Assembly (NCBI RefSeq): GCF_000013385.1 | Contig: NC_007760.1 | Coordinates: 2,853,001 to 2,917,000 of the forward strand | From: Anaeromyxobacter dehalogenans 2CP-C | GTDB taxonomy: Bacteria; Myxococcota; Myxococcia; Myxococcales; Anaeromyxobacteraceae | DNA: 64,000 nucleotides | Direction of reading: 5' to 3' | In this document: one piece after another, positions 16,089 through 26,116 of the stretch | How positions within the stretch are numbered: the first letter of the stretch is position 1 | Layout of the letters: the number at the start of each line of letters is the position of its first letter | Position numbers and translations under genes: made by a program | The notes under the pieces: generated by a model | Told to the model about the DNA's origin: nothing | Seen by the model: the letters and a program-made list of their open reading frames with translations, nothing else | Database searches by the model: none

Positions 16089-17929
16089 CAGACGCTCAGG
16101 CGCGCCGTGTCGTGGCGCGTGAAGTACTCCATGATCACCCGGGTCACCACGATCGACGTGAACATCGAGGCGACCAGGCCGATGATCAGCGTCACCGCGA
16201 AGCCGCGGATCGGCCCCGACCCGTACTGGAACAGCACCACGCCGGCGACCAGCGTGGTCACGTGCGAGTCCACGATGGTCCAGAACACGCGGTCGTAGCC
16301 GAGCTGCACCGACTGCCGCACGTTGCGCCCGGCGCGCATCTCCTCGCGGATGCGCTCGTTGATGAGCACGTTCGCGTCCACCGCCATGCCGAGCGTGAGC
16401 ACGAACCCGGCGATGCCCGGCAGCGTCAGCGTGGTGCCGATCATCGACATGACCGCCAGCACCAGCAGGCCGTTCAGCGCCAGCGCCACGTCGGCCACCA
16501 GGCCGGTGCCGCGGTAGTAGACGACCATGAACACGACCACCAGCGCGAGCCCGACCAGCGCCGCGAGCGTGCCCTTGCGCACCAGCTCCGGCCCGAGGGT
16601 GGCGCCCACGGTCCGCTCCTCGGTGATGGTCACCGGGGCGGGGAGCGCGCCGGCCTTCAGCACCAGCGCGATGCCGTTCGCCTCGTCGAACATGTCCTGC
16701 TGGTTGCGGCCCGAGCCCAGCGTGATCTGGCCGTTCGAGGAGATGCGGCCCTGGATGTAGGGCGCGGTCTCGACCTTGTCGTCGAGCACGGTCGCCATCC
16801 GGCGCCGCATGTTCTCGCTGGTGAGCTTGTCCATCAGCCGCGCGCCCTCGGGCGACATCTTGAAGGACACCACCGGGCGGCCGCGCTGCAGCGTGTCGGA
16901 CTGGTCGATCGCCACCGCCGCGTCGGCGATGTAGTCGCCGGTCAGCTCGGTCTTCGCGCGGAGCAGGTAGGTCCGGTAGTAGGTGGTCTTGATGGGGCCC
17001 TGGCCGACCTGGCCCTCGCCGATGCCCACCACGTTCTTCTGCGGGTCGAGCAGCGGGTTCAGCTTCTCCGTGATCACCTTCTCGAGCTCGGTGCGGGTGT
17101 TCGCCGCCACCATGGTCGCCGCGCGCGAGCCGCCGCTCGGCAGCTCGACCGGCTCCACCGTCCAGCAGCCGCTCTCGGGCAGCGGGAGCGACAGCCCCTG
17201 GCGGTCGCCCTGGCACTGCGGGAGCTGCGTGCGGACCTGGTCGAGGACCGGGTTCTCGTCGTCGGCGATCTTGAACTCGAGCTGCGCGGTGCGGCCCAGC
17301 AGCTCCTTGGCCTTCTCCGGATCCTTGAAGCCCGGGAGCTGGACCTGGATCTGGTTGTTGGCCTTGGTCTTGATGTCGGGCTCGGTGACGCCCCACTTGT
17401 CCACGCGGTTGCGGATCACCTTCTCCGCCTGCTTCACCGCCTTCTCGCGGAAGTCGCGGAGCACCGAGTCCTTGAAGGCGAAGCGGACCGCGCCGTCCGG
17501 CGCGCCACCCGGCGAGTACATCTCCTCCGAGTAGCCGGTCGAGCCGAGCACCGCGTCCTTCACCTCGCCCGGGTTCGCGGCGCTCACCTCGACCTGCGCG
17601 CCGCCGCCGACCACCTTCGTGCCGGTGAACGCGACGTTCTTGCCCTTGAGGAACTCGCCGATCTCGTCGGCGCGGCGGGCGACCTTGGTCTTGACCGCGC
17701 GATCGACGTCCACGCCCATGGAGAGCAGGATGCCGCCCTGGAGGTCCAGGCCGAGGTTGAGGTGGTGCTTCGCGTCCGGCGCCCAGCCCGGCACCGAGGT
17801 GTCGTACGCCTCGGTGTTCCGCTGGTCGGGCGGGAGCTTGAAGTAGAACCAGCTCGGGACGAGCTGGTAGATCGACAGGATCGCGACCGCGACGACGAGC
17901 GCGACGCGCCAGTACCAGGAGCGTTCCAT
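16088..17929 (-). CDS. secD: protein translocase subunit SecD
   Basis: A 613-residue partner of SecF, about the E. coli length (615). The N-terminal membrane helix (WRVALVVAVAILSIYQLVPS) precedes a large periplasmic region with LNLGLDLQGGILLSMGVDVD, the D1 motif. The C-terminal six-helix half includes LGPELVRKGTLAALVGLALV, GTTLTLPGIAGFVLTLGMAV, DANVLINERIREEMRAG and FAVTLIIGLVASMFTS. Conserved charged residues of the proton path lie in the DANVLINERIREE stretch. Its start codon directly abuts the yajC stop with no spacer, and secF follows with a one-base overlap. Confidence 0.97.
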   Translation of the reverse strand: MERSWYWRVALVVAVAILSIYQLVPSWFYFKLPPDQRNTEAYDTSVPGWAPDAKHHLNLGLDLQGGILLSMGVDVDRAVKTKVARRADEIGEFLKGKNVAFTGTKVVGGGAQVEVSAANPGEVKDAVLGSTGYSEEMYSPGGAPDGAVRFAFKDSVLRDFREKAVKQAEKVIRNRVDKWGVTEPDIKTKANNQIQVQLPGFKDPEKAKELLGRTAQLEFKIADDENPVLDQVRTQLPQCQGDRQGLSLPLPESGCWTVEPVELPSGGSRAATMVAANTRTELEKVITEKLNPLLDPQKNVVGIGEGQVGQGPIKTTYYRTYLLRAKTELTGDYIADAAVAIDQSDTLQRGRPVVSFKMSPEGARLMDKLTSENMRRRMATVLDDKVETAPYIQGRISSNGQITLGSGRNQQDMFDEANGIALVLKAGALPAPVTITEERTVGATLGPELVRKGTLAALVGLALVVVFMVVYYRGTGLVADVALALNGLLVLAVMSMIGTTLTLPGIAGFVLTLGMAVDANVLINERIREEMRAGRNVRQSVQLGYDRVFWTIVDSHVTTLVAGVVLFQYGSGPIRGFAVTLIIGLVASMFTSIVVTRVIMEYFTRHDTARLSV

Positions 17930-18277
17930 CTACTTCTTCCCCTCCGCCTTGGCCGGCTGGGCCTCGACCTGCTTCCACTGACCGGCGACCTGGCCCTTGA
18001 GCACGCGGAGCTTGGTCCCCGCGCCAACGTCGATGGTCACCGTGCGGTCCTCCACCAGCACGACCGTGCCGATGATCCCGCTCTGCGTCACCACCTCGTC
18101 GCCCTTCTTCAGGGCGGTCACGAACGCCTGGTGCGCCTTCGCCTGCTTCGCCTGCGGGCGGAAGAAGACGAAGTAGAAGACCACCGCGATCGCGATGAAC
18201 GGCAGGAAGGTGACGATGGGGTTCTGCGCCTGACCGTCGGCGGTCTGCGACAGGAAGGCGTGCAGGACGGGATGCAT
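17930..18277 (-). CDS. yajC: preprotein translocase subunit YajC
   Basis: A 115-residue single-pass membrane protein of the SecDF-YajC complex. The hydrophobic segment PIVTFLPFIAIAVVFYFVFF (about residues 20-39) is followed by the basic stretch RPQAKQAKAHQAFVTALKKG and then the conserved DEVVTQSGIIGTVVLVEDRTV motif cut here at its core. Length and layout match E. coli YajC (110). GGAG lies upstream of the ATG. It is first of the three sec genes and lies 141 bases after tgt. The queA-tgt-yajC-secD-secF order is the same as in E. coli and many proteobacteria. Confidence 0.95.
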   Translation of the reverse strand: MHPVLHAFLSQTADGQAQNPIVTFLPFIAIAVVFYFVFFRPQAKQAKAHQAFVTALKKGDEVVTQSGIIGTVVLVEDRTVTIDVGAGTKLRVLKGQVAGQWKQVEAQPAKAEGKK

Positions 18278-18323
18278 GGATGTGCTCCGGAGCTCGATTC
18301 GCTTGGGTGAGAAAAAGCGCTGT

Positions 18324-18353
18324 GTTCTAGCGTGATTTCGACGAGGGCCGCAA
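18324..18353 (-). promoter_or_regulatory. candidate promoter of yajC-secD-secF
   Basis: On the minus strand TTGCGG (18353-18348) and TAGAAC (18329-18324) are separated by 18 bases, in a notably AT-rich patch for this genome (GAAAAAGCGC follows). A transcript would start about 40 bases before the yajC ATG. Both hexamers match the sigma-70 consensus at four of six positions. Confidence 0.4.
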
Positions 18354-18418
18354 CCCCTTTGTTCCCCGCCGGGGCCCCCGGGCGTGCGCGCCCGCGCACA
18401 CCCGGCCGGCGGGCCCCG

Positions 18419-20308
<1,890 letters not shown>

Positions 20309-21346
20309 TCAGCGGCGGAGCAGGAGCATTGCGTCCCCGTAGCTGAAGAACCGGTAGCCGCGCGCGACCGCCTCGCGGTAGGCGGCCAGCACGCGGCCCT
20401 GGCCGCCGAACGCGCAGACCAGCACCAGCAGGGTGGAACGGGGGAGGTGGAAGTTCGTGACCATCGCGTCCACCGCGCGGAACGGGTGGCCGGGGCGGAT
20501 GAACAGCTCGGTGCGGCCGGGGCCGGGGGCGACCTCGCCGTCGCGCCAGGCGCTCTCCAGCGTGCGCACGGAGGTGGTGCCCACCGCCACGATCCGCCCG
20601 CCGCGCGCGCGGGCCGCGGCGAGCTCCGCCGCGGCGGCCGGGGAGACCTCGTAGCGCTCGCCGTGCATGCGGTGCGCGTCGAGGTCGTCGCCGCGGATGG
20701 GCAGGAACGTCCCGGGGCCCACGTGCAGCGTCACCGCGGTGCGCCGGACGCCGCGCGCGGCGAGCCGCGCCAGCAGCGGCTCGGTGAAGTGCAGCCCGGC
20801 GGTGGGCGCGGCGGCGGAGCCGGGCGCCCGCGCCCAGATGGTCTGGTACCGCGCCGCGTCCTCGGCGTCCGGGGCGCGGCGGATGTACGGCGGCAGCGGG
20901 ATGCGCCCGGCCCGGCCCAGCGCCGCCTCGAGCTCGGCGCCCTGGCGGTCCAGGGTGACGCGGTAGAAGCCCTCTCCCTCGACGGCGTCCACCCGCGCCT
21001 CGAGGCCGTCGAAGGCGAGCACCGCGCCCTCGCGGATGGGCTTCGAGGCCTGCCCCATGGCCCGCCAGCGCCGGCCCAGCCCGCCCTCCAGCGGCTCGCA
21101 CAGGAGCAGCTCCACCTTGCCGCCCGACGCCTTGTGGCCGAGCAGCCGCGCCGGGATGACGCGCGTGTCGTTGAAGACGAGCAGGTCGCCCGGCGCGAGC
21201 AGCTCCGGCAGGTCGGCGAAGCCGCGGTGCGCGGGCGCGCCCTCCCCCGGCGCGAGCACCATGAGCCGCGAGGCGTCGCGCGGCGTGACCGGCGCCTGGG
21301 CCACCAGCCCCTCGGGCAGGGCGAAGTCGAAGTCGGAGAGGCGCAC
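20309..21346 (-). CDS. queA: S-adenosylmethionine:tRNA ribosyltransferase-isomerase QueA
   Basis: A 345-residue enzyme that transfers and isomerises the ribose of SAM onto preQ1-tRNA to give epoxyqueuosine. Family signatures are MRLSDFDFALPEGLVAQAPV at the N-terminus, GDLLVFNDTRVIPARLLGHK, IPLPPYIRRAPDAEDAARYQ then TIWA, and GSAAAPTAGLHFTEPLL followed by LHVGPGTFLPI. The length equals that of characterised QueA. The start is GTG at 21344-21346, six bases after the stop of the upstream SpoIID-like gene, so the two are probably co-transcribed. Confidence 0.96.
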   Translation of the reverse strand: MRLSDFDFALPEGLVAQAPVTPRDASRLMVLAPGEGAPAHRGFADLPELLAPGDLLVFNDTRVIPARLLGHKASGGKVELLLCEPLEGGLGRRWRAMGQASKPIREGAVLAFDGLEARVDAVEGEGFYRVTLDRQGAELEAALGRAGRIPLPPYIRRAPDAEDAARYQTIWARAPGSAAAPTAGLHFTEPLLARLAARGVRRTAVTLHVGPGTFLPIRGDDLDAHRMHGERYEVSPAAAAELAAARARGGRIVAVGTTSVRTLESAWRDGEVAPGPGRTELFIRPGHPFRAVDAMVTNFHLPRSTLLVLVCAFGGQGRVLAAYREAVARGYRFFSYGDAMLLLRR

Positions 21347-21352
21347 GGTCGG

Positions 21353-22228
21353 TCAGTACATCCGCAGCACGTCGGTGCCCGGGTAGTAGTGGCGGAGGAT
21401 CTCGCGGTAGTCCTTCCCCTCGCGCGCCATCCCCGCCGCGCCCCACTGGCACAGCCCGGCGCCGTGGCCCTGGCCGCGCCCGTCGAACGCGAAGCCGCGG
21501 CGCACCTCGCGGACGTCGAACGCGAGCGAGGGCAGTCGGGCCCAGCCGAGCCGCTGGCGGAGGTCGGTGGCGGCGAGCGTGACCCGGCGCCCGCGCCCGG
21601 CCACCTCCACCTTCTCGGCGCGGCCGCTCGCGGACCGCGCCACCACCCGCGCCGCGGTGGCCGCCCCGCCCAGCCCGGCGAGCCGCCCCAGCTCCGCCGC
21701 GCCGACCTCCAGCGACCAGCGCACCCGCGGCGCGCGATCGCAGCGCCCGCACTCCACCGAGGCGAGGTACGGCAGGTCGCGGCCCAGCGCCGGCATGCCG
21801 GCCTCGGTGCGCCCGCCGCAGGCCGCGTGGAAGTACGCCTCCACCGGCTCCATCCCCTGCACCAGCACCTCGCCGTGCGTCGCGTCCACCGCCGCGCGCG
21901 CCTGCGGGCTGGCGCGCCCCGCCGCGAACACCTGCGCGATGACGCCGCTCGCGATGTCCCAGCGCCGGTTCGCCGCCTGCGCCTCCACCTTGCGCGTGAG
22001 CGCGTAGCTGCGCGCGGCGACCGCCTGCGCCTTGAGCGCCTCGGGCGGGAAGCTCCCCGGCATCTCGCCCGCCACCACGCCGGCGACGTAGTCCTCGAGC
22101 CGCAGCTCCTGGATCTCCTCCGGCTGCGCCCGGACCTGCACGCGGATCAGCTCCTCGGCGCGCGCGGGGGCCGCGGCCGCGGCGAGCGCGGCGGCCAGCG
22201 CCGCGGCGGTGGCGAGCGGGCGGCGCAC
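21353..22228 (-). CDS. SpoIID/LytB-domain exported protein
   Basis: A 291-residue protein with a signal peptide (residues 1-24, RRPLATAAALAAALAAAAA then PARA) and a SpoIID domain. The family core is DYVAGVVAGEMPGSFPPEAL followed by KAQAVAARSYALTRK, and the C-terminus has GRGQGHGAGLCQWGAAGMA. SpoIID-type enzymes are lytic transglycosylases acting on denuded peptidoglycan glycan strands; the family's catalytic Glu corresponds to the E of VAGEMPGSF. In non-sporulating Gram-negatives the role is periplasmic wall remodelling (inferred). The start is GTG at 22226-22228, ten bases after dedA. Confidence 0.87.
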   Translation of the reverse strand: MRRPLATAAALAAALAAAAAPARAEELIRVQVRAQPEEIQELRLEDYVAGVVAGEMPGSFPPEALKAQAVAARSYALTRKVEAQAANRRWDIASGVIAQVFAAGRASPQARAAVDATHGEVLVQGMEPVEAYFHAACGGRTEAGMPALGRDLPYLASVECGRCDRAPRVRWSLEVGAAELGRLAGLGGAATAARVVARSASGRAEKVEVAGRGRRVTLAATDLRQRLGWARLPSLAFDVREVRRGFAFDGRGQGHGAGLCQWGAAGMAREGKDYREILRHYYPGTDVLRMY

Positions 22229-22238
22229 GGCGGAGCCC

Positions 22239-22895
22239 TCAGCCCTCGTCGGCGGCGGCCGGGACCCGGGCCCGGCGCGCCTCCTTCACCTTGTGCCAGA
22301 CGAACCAGGCCACCGCGAGCACGCCCGCGACGACGATGACCAGCTCGAAGCGGTGGTAGACGGCCTTCACCCGCGGATCGGTGTGCCAGGCCTCGCCGGC
22401 CCACTCGCCCACCCACGCCAGCGCGTAGCACCACGGGTAAGAGCCGACGAACGTGTAGGCGATGAACTTGCCCATCGGCATGCGCGACACGCCGGCGGGG
22501 AACGCGATGAACGTGCGGACGACCGGGAGCAGCCGGCCCGCGAACACCACCCACTGGCCCCAGCGCTGGAACAGCCGGTCGGCGAGGTCGAGCTCCTTGT
22601 GCGAGAGGAGCACGTAGCGGCCGTACTTCTCGATGAGCGGCCGGCCGCCGAACTGGCCCAGGTAGTAGGCCGGGATGGATCCCACCACGCAGCCGATGGC
22701 GCCGGCCAGCGCCGCGCCGTGCAGCGTCATCTCGCCCCGGTACACGAGGTACCCGGCGAACGGCATGATGATCTCGGAGGGCAGCGGGATGCACGCGCTC
22801 TCGATGGCCATCAGCAGCACGATGCCGCCGTAGCCCATCGACGAGATCACCGACGTGGTGAACACCGCCAGCGCCTCGATCACCTTGGAGATCAT
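22239..22895 (-). CDS. DedA/SNARE-associated family membrane protein
   Basis: A 218-residue polytopic protein with about five membrane segments. IESACIPLPSEIIMPFAGYL and GRLLPVVRTFIAFPAGVSRM are DedA (SNARE_assoc, VTT) signatures containing the conserved E and the G-R-x-x-P-x-x-R core. DedA proteins flip polyprenyl phosphates or phospholipids and affect envelope homeostasis and membrane potential. The start ATG at 22893-22895 overlaps the stop of the upstream kamA-family gene by four bases; a longer in-frame start at 22979 would add an Arg-rich segment inside the neighbouring gene and is rejected. Confidence 0.9.
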   Translation of the reverse strand: MISKVIEALAVFTTSVISSMGYGGIVLLMAIESACIPLPSEIIMPFAGYLVYRGEMTLHGAALAGAIGCVVGSIPAYYLGQFGGRPLIEKYGRYVLLSHKELDLADRLFQRWGQWVVFAGRLLPVVRTFIAFPAGVSRMPMGKFIAYTFVGSYPWCYALAWVGEWAGEAWHTDPRVKAVYHRFELVIVVAGVLAVAWFVWHKVKEARRARVPAAADEG

Positions 22896-24100
22896 TCGCC
22901 CTCGCCGTCCCCGCCCGCCGGGCCGCCTCGCGCGGCCGCGTCGGCGCGGTAGTAGACCGCCTCGTAGGGGCAGGTGCAATCCTGCTCCGGCGGCTCCGGA
23001 TAGAAGTAGCGCTCGCCGCGCCCGTTGCGGAGCCAGTGGCCCCGCGCGCCCTCCTCGCCTTCCCCCGCGAGGTACTGCGGCTGCAGCGTGACCTTGCCGC
23101 CGCCGCCCGGGAGGTCCACCGCCAGGTGCGGGATGGCGAGCCCGCTGGTGCGCCCGCGCATCGCCTCGAGGATCGCCACGCCCGCCGCGAGCGGCGTGCG
23201 CAGGTGGCCGGTGCCGGCGGCGAGGTCACCCTGGTGCAGGTAGTAGGGGCGGACGCGGAAGGTGAGCAGGCGCTCGTTCAGGTCGGTGAGGATGCGCGCG
23301 GAGGAGTTCAGGCCGCGCAGCAGCACCGACTGGTTCTCGACCGGCACGCCGTGGTCCACCAGCCGCTCGCAGGCCTCGCGCGCCTCGGGCGTGCACTCCT
23401 TCGGATGGTTGAAGTGCGTGATGACGAACAGCGGCGCGTGGCGACGCAGCGCCGCCGCGAGCGCCTCGGTGACGCGCATCGGGTTCGTGACCGGCGCGCG
23501 CGTGGCGACGCGCAGCACCTGCACGTGCGGGATGGCGCGCAGGCCGGCCAGGATCCCGTCGAGCTTCTGGTCGGACAGCGAGAGCGGGTCGCCGCCCGAC
23601 ACGATCACGTCGCGCACCTCGCGGTGCGCCCGCACCCACGCGATCCCCTCCTCCACCGCGGCGCGGTCGAAGCCGCCCTCGTCGTCGCTGAACGTGATGC
23701 GCCGCCGGGTGCAGTGGCGGCAGTAGACCGCGCACCGGTCCACCGCCAGGAACAGCGCGCGGTCGGGGTACTTGTGGACGATCGCGCGCACCGGCCGGTG
23801 CGGCTCCTCGCCGATCGGATCGTCGAGGTCGCCCGGCGCGGGCACCGCCTCGGCCGCCGACGGCATCACCTGCAGCCGGACCGGGCAGCCCGGGTGGTCG
23901 CGGTCGATGAGCGAGGCGTAGTAGGGCGTCGCCGCCACGCGGGTGTGCCCGGCCGCGAGCGCGAAGCCGCGGCGCTCGGCCGGGGTGAGCGGGAACAGCC
24001 GCTCGAAGTCGGCGGCCGTGGCGAGCGCATGGCGCTGCTGCCAGCGCCAGTCGCGCCACTCGGCCTCGGTGGTGCCGGGGAAGAGCTCTCGCCAGGTCAT
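22892..24100 (-). CDS. lysine 2,3-aminomutase family radical SAM enzyme (diverged paralogue)
   Basis: A 402-residue KamA-family protein. CAVYCRHCTRRR carries the C123-x3-C127-x2-C130 site for the radical-SAM [4Fe-4S] cluster. The PLP lysine lies in VDLPGGGGK. Asp residues corresponding to the lysine-ammonium-binding pair of lysine 2,3-aminomutase are present in HQGDLAAG and in VDLP. The C-terminus has an unusual tail with CTCPYE. It could isomerise lysine or another amino acid, or act in EF-P-type modification; substrate unknown. It heads the run kamA-like-dedA-spoIID-queA. The ATG at 24098-24100 is chosen because upstream frame is noise. It is divergent from a second KamA at 24345. Confidence 0.85.
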   Translation of the reverse strand: MTWRELFPGTTEAEWRDWRWQQRHALATAADFERLFPLTPAERRGFALAAGHTRVAATPYYASLIDRDHPGCPVRLQVMPSAAEAVPAPGDLDDPIGEEPHRPVRAIVHKYPDRALFLAVDRCAVYCRHCTRRRITFSDDEGGFDRAAVEEGIAWVRAHREVRDVIVSGGDPLSLSDQKLDGILAGLRAIPHVQVLRVATRAPVTNPMRVTEALAAALRRHAPLFVITHFNHPKECTPEAREACERLVDHGVPVENQSVLLRGLNSSARILTDLNERLLTFRVRPYYLHQGDLAAGTGHLRTPLAAGVAILEAMRGRTSGLAIPHLAVDLPGGGGKVTLQPQYLAGEGEEGARGHWLRNGRGERYFYPEPPEQDCTCPYEAVYYRADAAARGGPAGGDGEGE

Positions 24101-24344
24101 CGCGGGTGCGGCGCAGGCCTCAGGAGACCGGGGGGGAGCGCACGCGAGGCGCGGAAGGTAACGGCAGCAGGCAGCCGAGTCAAACCTCCAGGGGCCCGGC
24201 AGGGTTCCGTGCCTGCCCTCCAGGCGAGGGCTCCCCTTTCGGCTACACCGCGGGGGCGCCGTCGCAGATGTCAATGGCGGCCCTCTCTGTTAAGCAATGC
24301 GGGCGAACGGGCTGCCGGACCGGGCCTCCTGGAGCGAGCACGAC

Positions 24345-25592
24345 ATGGCGAATCTTCCGGTGATGGGCGACGTCGGCGGGGTGACCGAGGAGCTGGCCGG
24401 CGGCGGCCGGACGAACGGGGAGGCGAAGGCCCCGGCGGTGCGGCGCGAGGACGCGCCCCGCCCGGTGGCGAACGTGCTGTCCCGGTTCAAGCCGGGCCCG
24501 CGCTCGATCTGGGCCGACGTGCCCGACGCGCTCTGGAACGACTGGCACTGGCAGCAGCGCGAGCGCGTCATCCGGCTCGAGCAGCTCGAGCGCGTCCTGC
24601 GCGTCACGCCGGAGGAGCGCGAGGCGGCGGTGAAGACCGAGGCCGAGTTCCACATGGGCATCACGCCGTACTACGCGGCGCTGATGGACCCCGAGGACCC
24701 GACCTGCCCCATCCGCCTCCAGTCGGTGCCGACGATGGGCGAGCTCAACATCCTCGCGTCCGACCTCGAGGACCCGCTCGCGGAGGAGCGGGACATGCCG
24801 GTGCCGGGCATCACGCACCGCTACCCCGACCGCGTGCTGTTCTACACGACGCACAACTGCCCGGTGTACTGCCGCCACTGCACGCGCAAGCGGAAGGTCT
24901 CCGACCCGACCAGCGCCGCGGCCAAGCGGCAGATCGAGGAGTCGCTCGCGTACATCGCGCAGCACCCCGAGATCCGCGACGTGGTGATCTCCGGCGGCGA
25001 CCCGCTCTCGCTCTCCGACGACCGGCTCGACTACATCCTCGGCCGGCTCCGCGCCATCCCGCACGTCGAGATCTTCCGGCTCGGGACGCGCAACCTCGTC
25101 ACGCTGCCGCAGCGCGTGACCGACGACTTCGTGTACATGCTGCGCCGGCACCACCCGGTCTACGTGAACACGCACTTCAACCATCCGAAGGAGTGCACGG
25201 CCGAGGCGTTCGAGGCCGCCCGCCGCCTCGCCGACGCCGGGTGCGTCATCGGCAACCAGATGGTGCTGCTGAAGGGCGTGAACGACGATCCGGCGGTGGT
25301 GAAGGAGCTGAACCACAAGCTCCTGCTCATGCGGATCCGGCCCTACTACATCTACCAGTGCGACCTGGCGCGCGGCATCAGCCACTTCCGCACGCCGGTC
25401 GAGGCCGGCATCCGCATCATCGAGGCGCTCCGCGGCCACACCTCGGGCCTCGCGGTCCCGCAGTTCGTGGTGGACGCGCCGAACGGCGGCGGCAAGATCC
25501 CGGTGAACCCCGAGTACGTGGTCTCCCACGAGGGGAAGCGCTGGGTGCTCCGCAACTTCGCCGGCGAGCGGTTCGAGTACGTCGAGCCGTAG
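24345..25592 (+). CDS. kamA: lysine 2,3-aminomutase (KamA family)
   Basis: A 415-residue radical SAM/PLP enzyme that interconverts L-lysine and L-beta-lysine. NCPVYCRHCTRKRKVSD holds C172, C176 and C179. VVISGGDPLSLSDDRLDYIL and YVNTHFNHPKECT are family blocks. Substrate-binding Asp residues lie in YQCDLARGISHFRTPVEAG and VVDAPNGGGK, the latter also giving the PLP lysine. The N-terminal 45 residues precede the conserved WNDWHWQQRERV region. The ATG at 24345 has GGAG ten bases upstream. In related bacteria beta-lysine feeds N-acetyl-beta-lysine osmolyte synthesis or lysine fermentation; no partner (ablB, kamD/E) is in the window. A perfect 12-bp hairpin follows the gene. Confidence 0.9.
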   Translation: MANLPVMGDVGGVTEELAGGGRTNGEAKAPAVRREDAPRPVANVLSRFKPGPRSIWADVPDALWNDWHWQQRERVIRLEQLERVLRVTPEEREAAVKTEAEFHMGITPYYAALMDPEDPTCPIRLQSVPTMGELNILASDLEDPLAEERDMPVPGITHRYPDRVLFYTTHNCPVYCRHCTRKRKVSDPTSAAAKRQIEESLAYIAQHPEIRDVVISGGDPLSLSDDRLDYILGRLRAIPHVEIFRLGTRNLVTLPQRVTDDFVYMLRRHHPVYVNTHFNHPKECTAEAFEAARRLADAGCVIGNQMVLLKGVNDDPAVVKELNHKLLLMRIRPYYIYQCDLARGISHFRTPVEAGIRIIEALRGHTSGLAVPQFVVDAPNGGGKIPVNPEYVVSHEGKRWVLRNFAGERFEYVEP

Positions 25593-25616
25593 GCGCGGCG
25601 CGCCCGCGTCGAGCCC

Positions 25617-25651
25617 GCCGCTCGGGGTTCGACGGGCTCACCCCGAGCGGC
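25617..25651. terminator. bidirectional hairpin between kamA and ridA
   Basis: Arms 25617-25628 and 25640-25651 form a perfect 12-bp stem (GCCGCTCGGGGT with its complement) around an 11-base loop. It lies between two convergent genes (stops at 25592 and 25664). The centre, GGGTTCGACGGGCTCACCC, resembles a short palindrome family that is widespread in bacterial intergenic regions. No T-run flanks it. Confidence 0.55.
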
Positions 25652-25663
25652 GCTCGAGCGGCC

Positions 25664-26050
25664 TCAGTCGAGGACGGCGATCGCCTCGATCTCCACGCGC
25701 GCGCCGCGGGGGAGCCCGGCCACCTGCACGGTGGAGCGCGCCGGCGCCGGCGCGGGGAAGTGCTTCGCGTACTCCGCGTTCATCCGCGCGAAGTCCCCGA
25801 GGTCGGCGAGGAACACCGTGGTCTTCACCACGTGCTCCGGGCCCGCGCCGGCCGCGGCGAGCGCCGCGCGCAGGTTCCCGAGCGCGCGCGCCGTCTCCTC
25901 CTCGATGGTGCCCTTCACCAGCTCGCCGGTGGCCGGGTCGAGCGGGATCTGCCCGGAGAAGTAGAGCGTGCGGGCGCCGCGCGCCTCGATGCCCTGGCTG
26001 TAGGGGCCGATGGCCTTCGGGGCGCCGTCCGTCGCGATGGGGGTCTTCAT
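25664..26050 (-). CDS. ridA: RidA/YjgF family enamine/imine deaminase
   Basis: A 128-residue Rid-family protein that hydrolyses reactive enamine/imine intermediates (such as 2-aminoacrylate) released by PLP enzymes. Signatures: [34 protein letters not shown], and the C-terminal [20 protein letters not shown] with the substrate-binding Arg and catalytic Glu of active RidA. The length is typical (about 128). The ATG at 26048-26050 is preferred to an upstream in-frame ATG at 26086. It is 66 bases downstream of rel on the same strand. Confidence 0.94.
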   Translation of the reverse strand: MKTPIATDGAPKAIGPYSQGIEARGARTLYFSGQIPLDPATGELVKGTIEEETARALGNLRAALAAAGAGPEHVVKTTVFLADLGDFARMNAEYAKHFPAPAPARSTVQVAGLPRGARVEIEAIAVLD

Positions 26051-26116
26051 GCGCGGCACCCTACCCGCGCGCGCCGCCGCCGGCAACGCGCCGGCCGGGG
26101 CCGCGGGCCGCCGGGG

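Noticed and set aside
24101-24344. Possible riboswitch between the two kamA genes
   Set aside because: No lysine-riboswitch core or long paired architecture could be recognised by eye.
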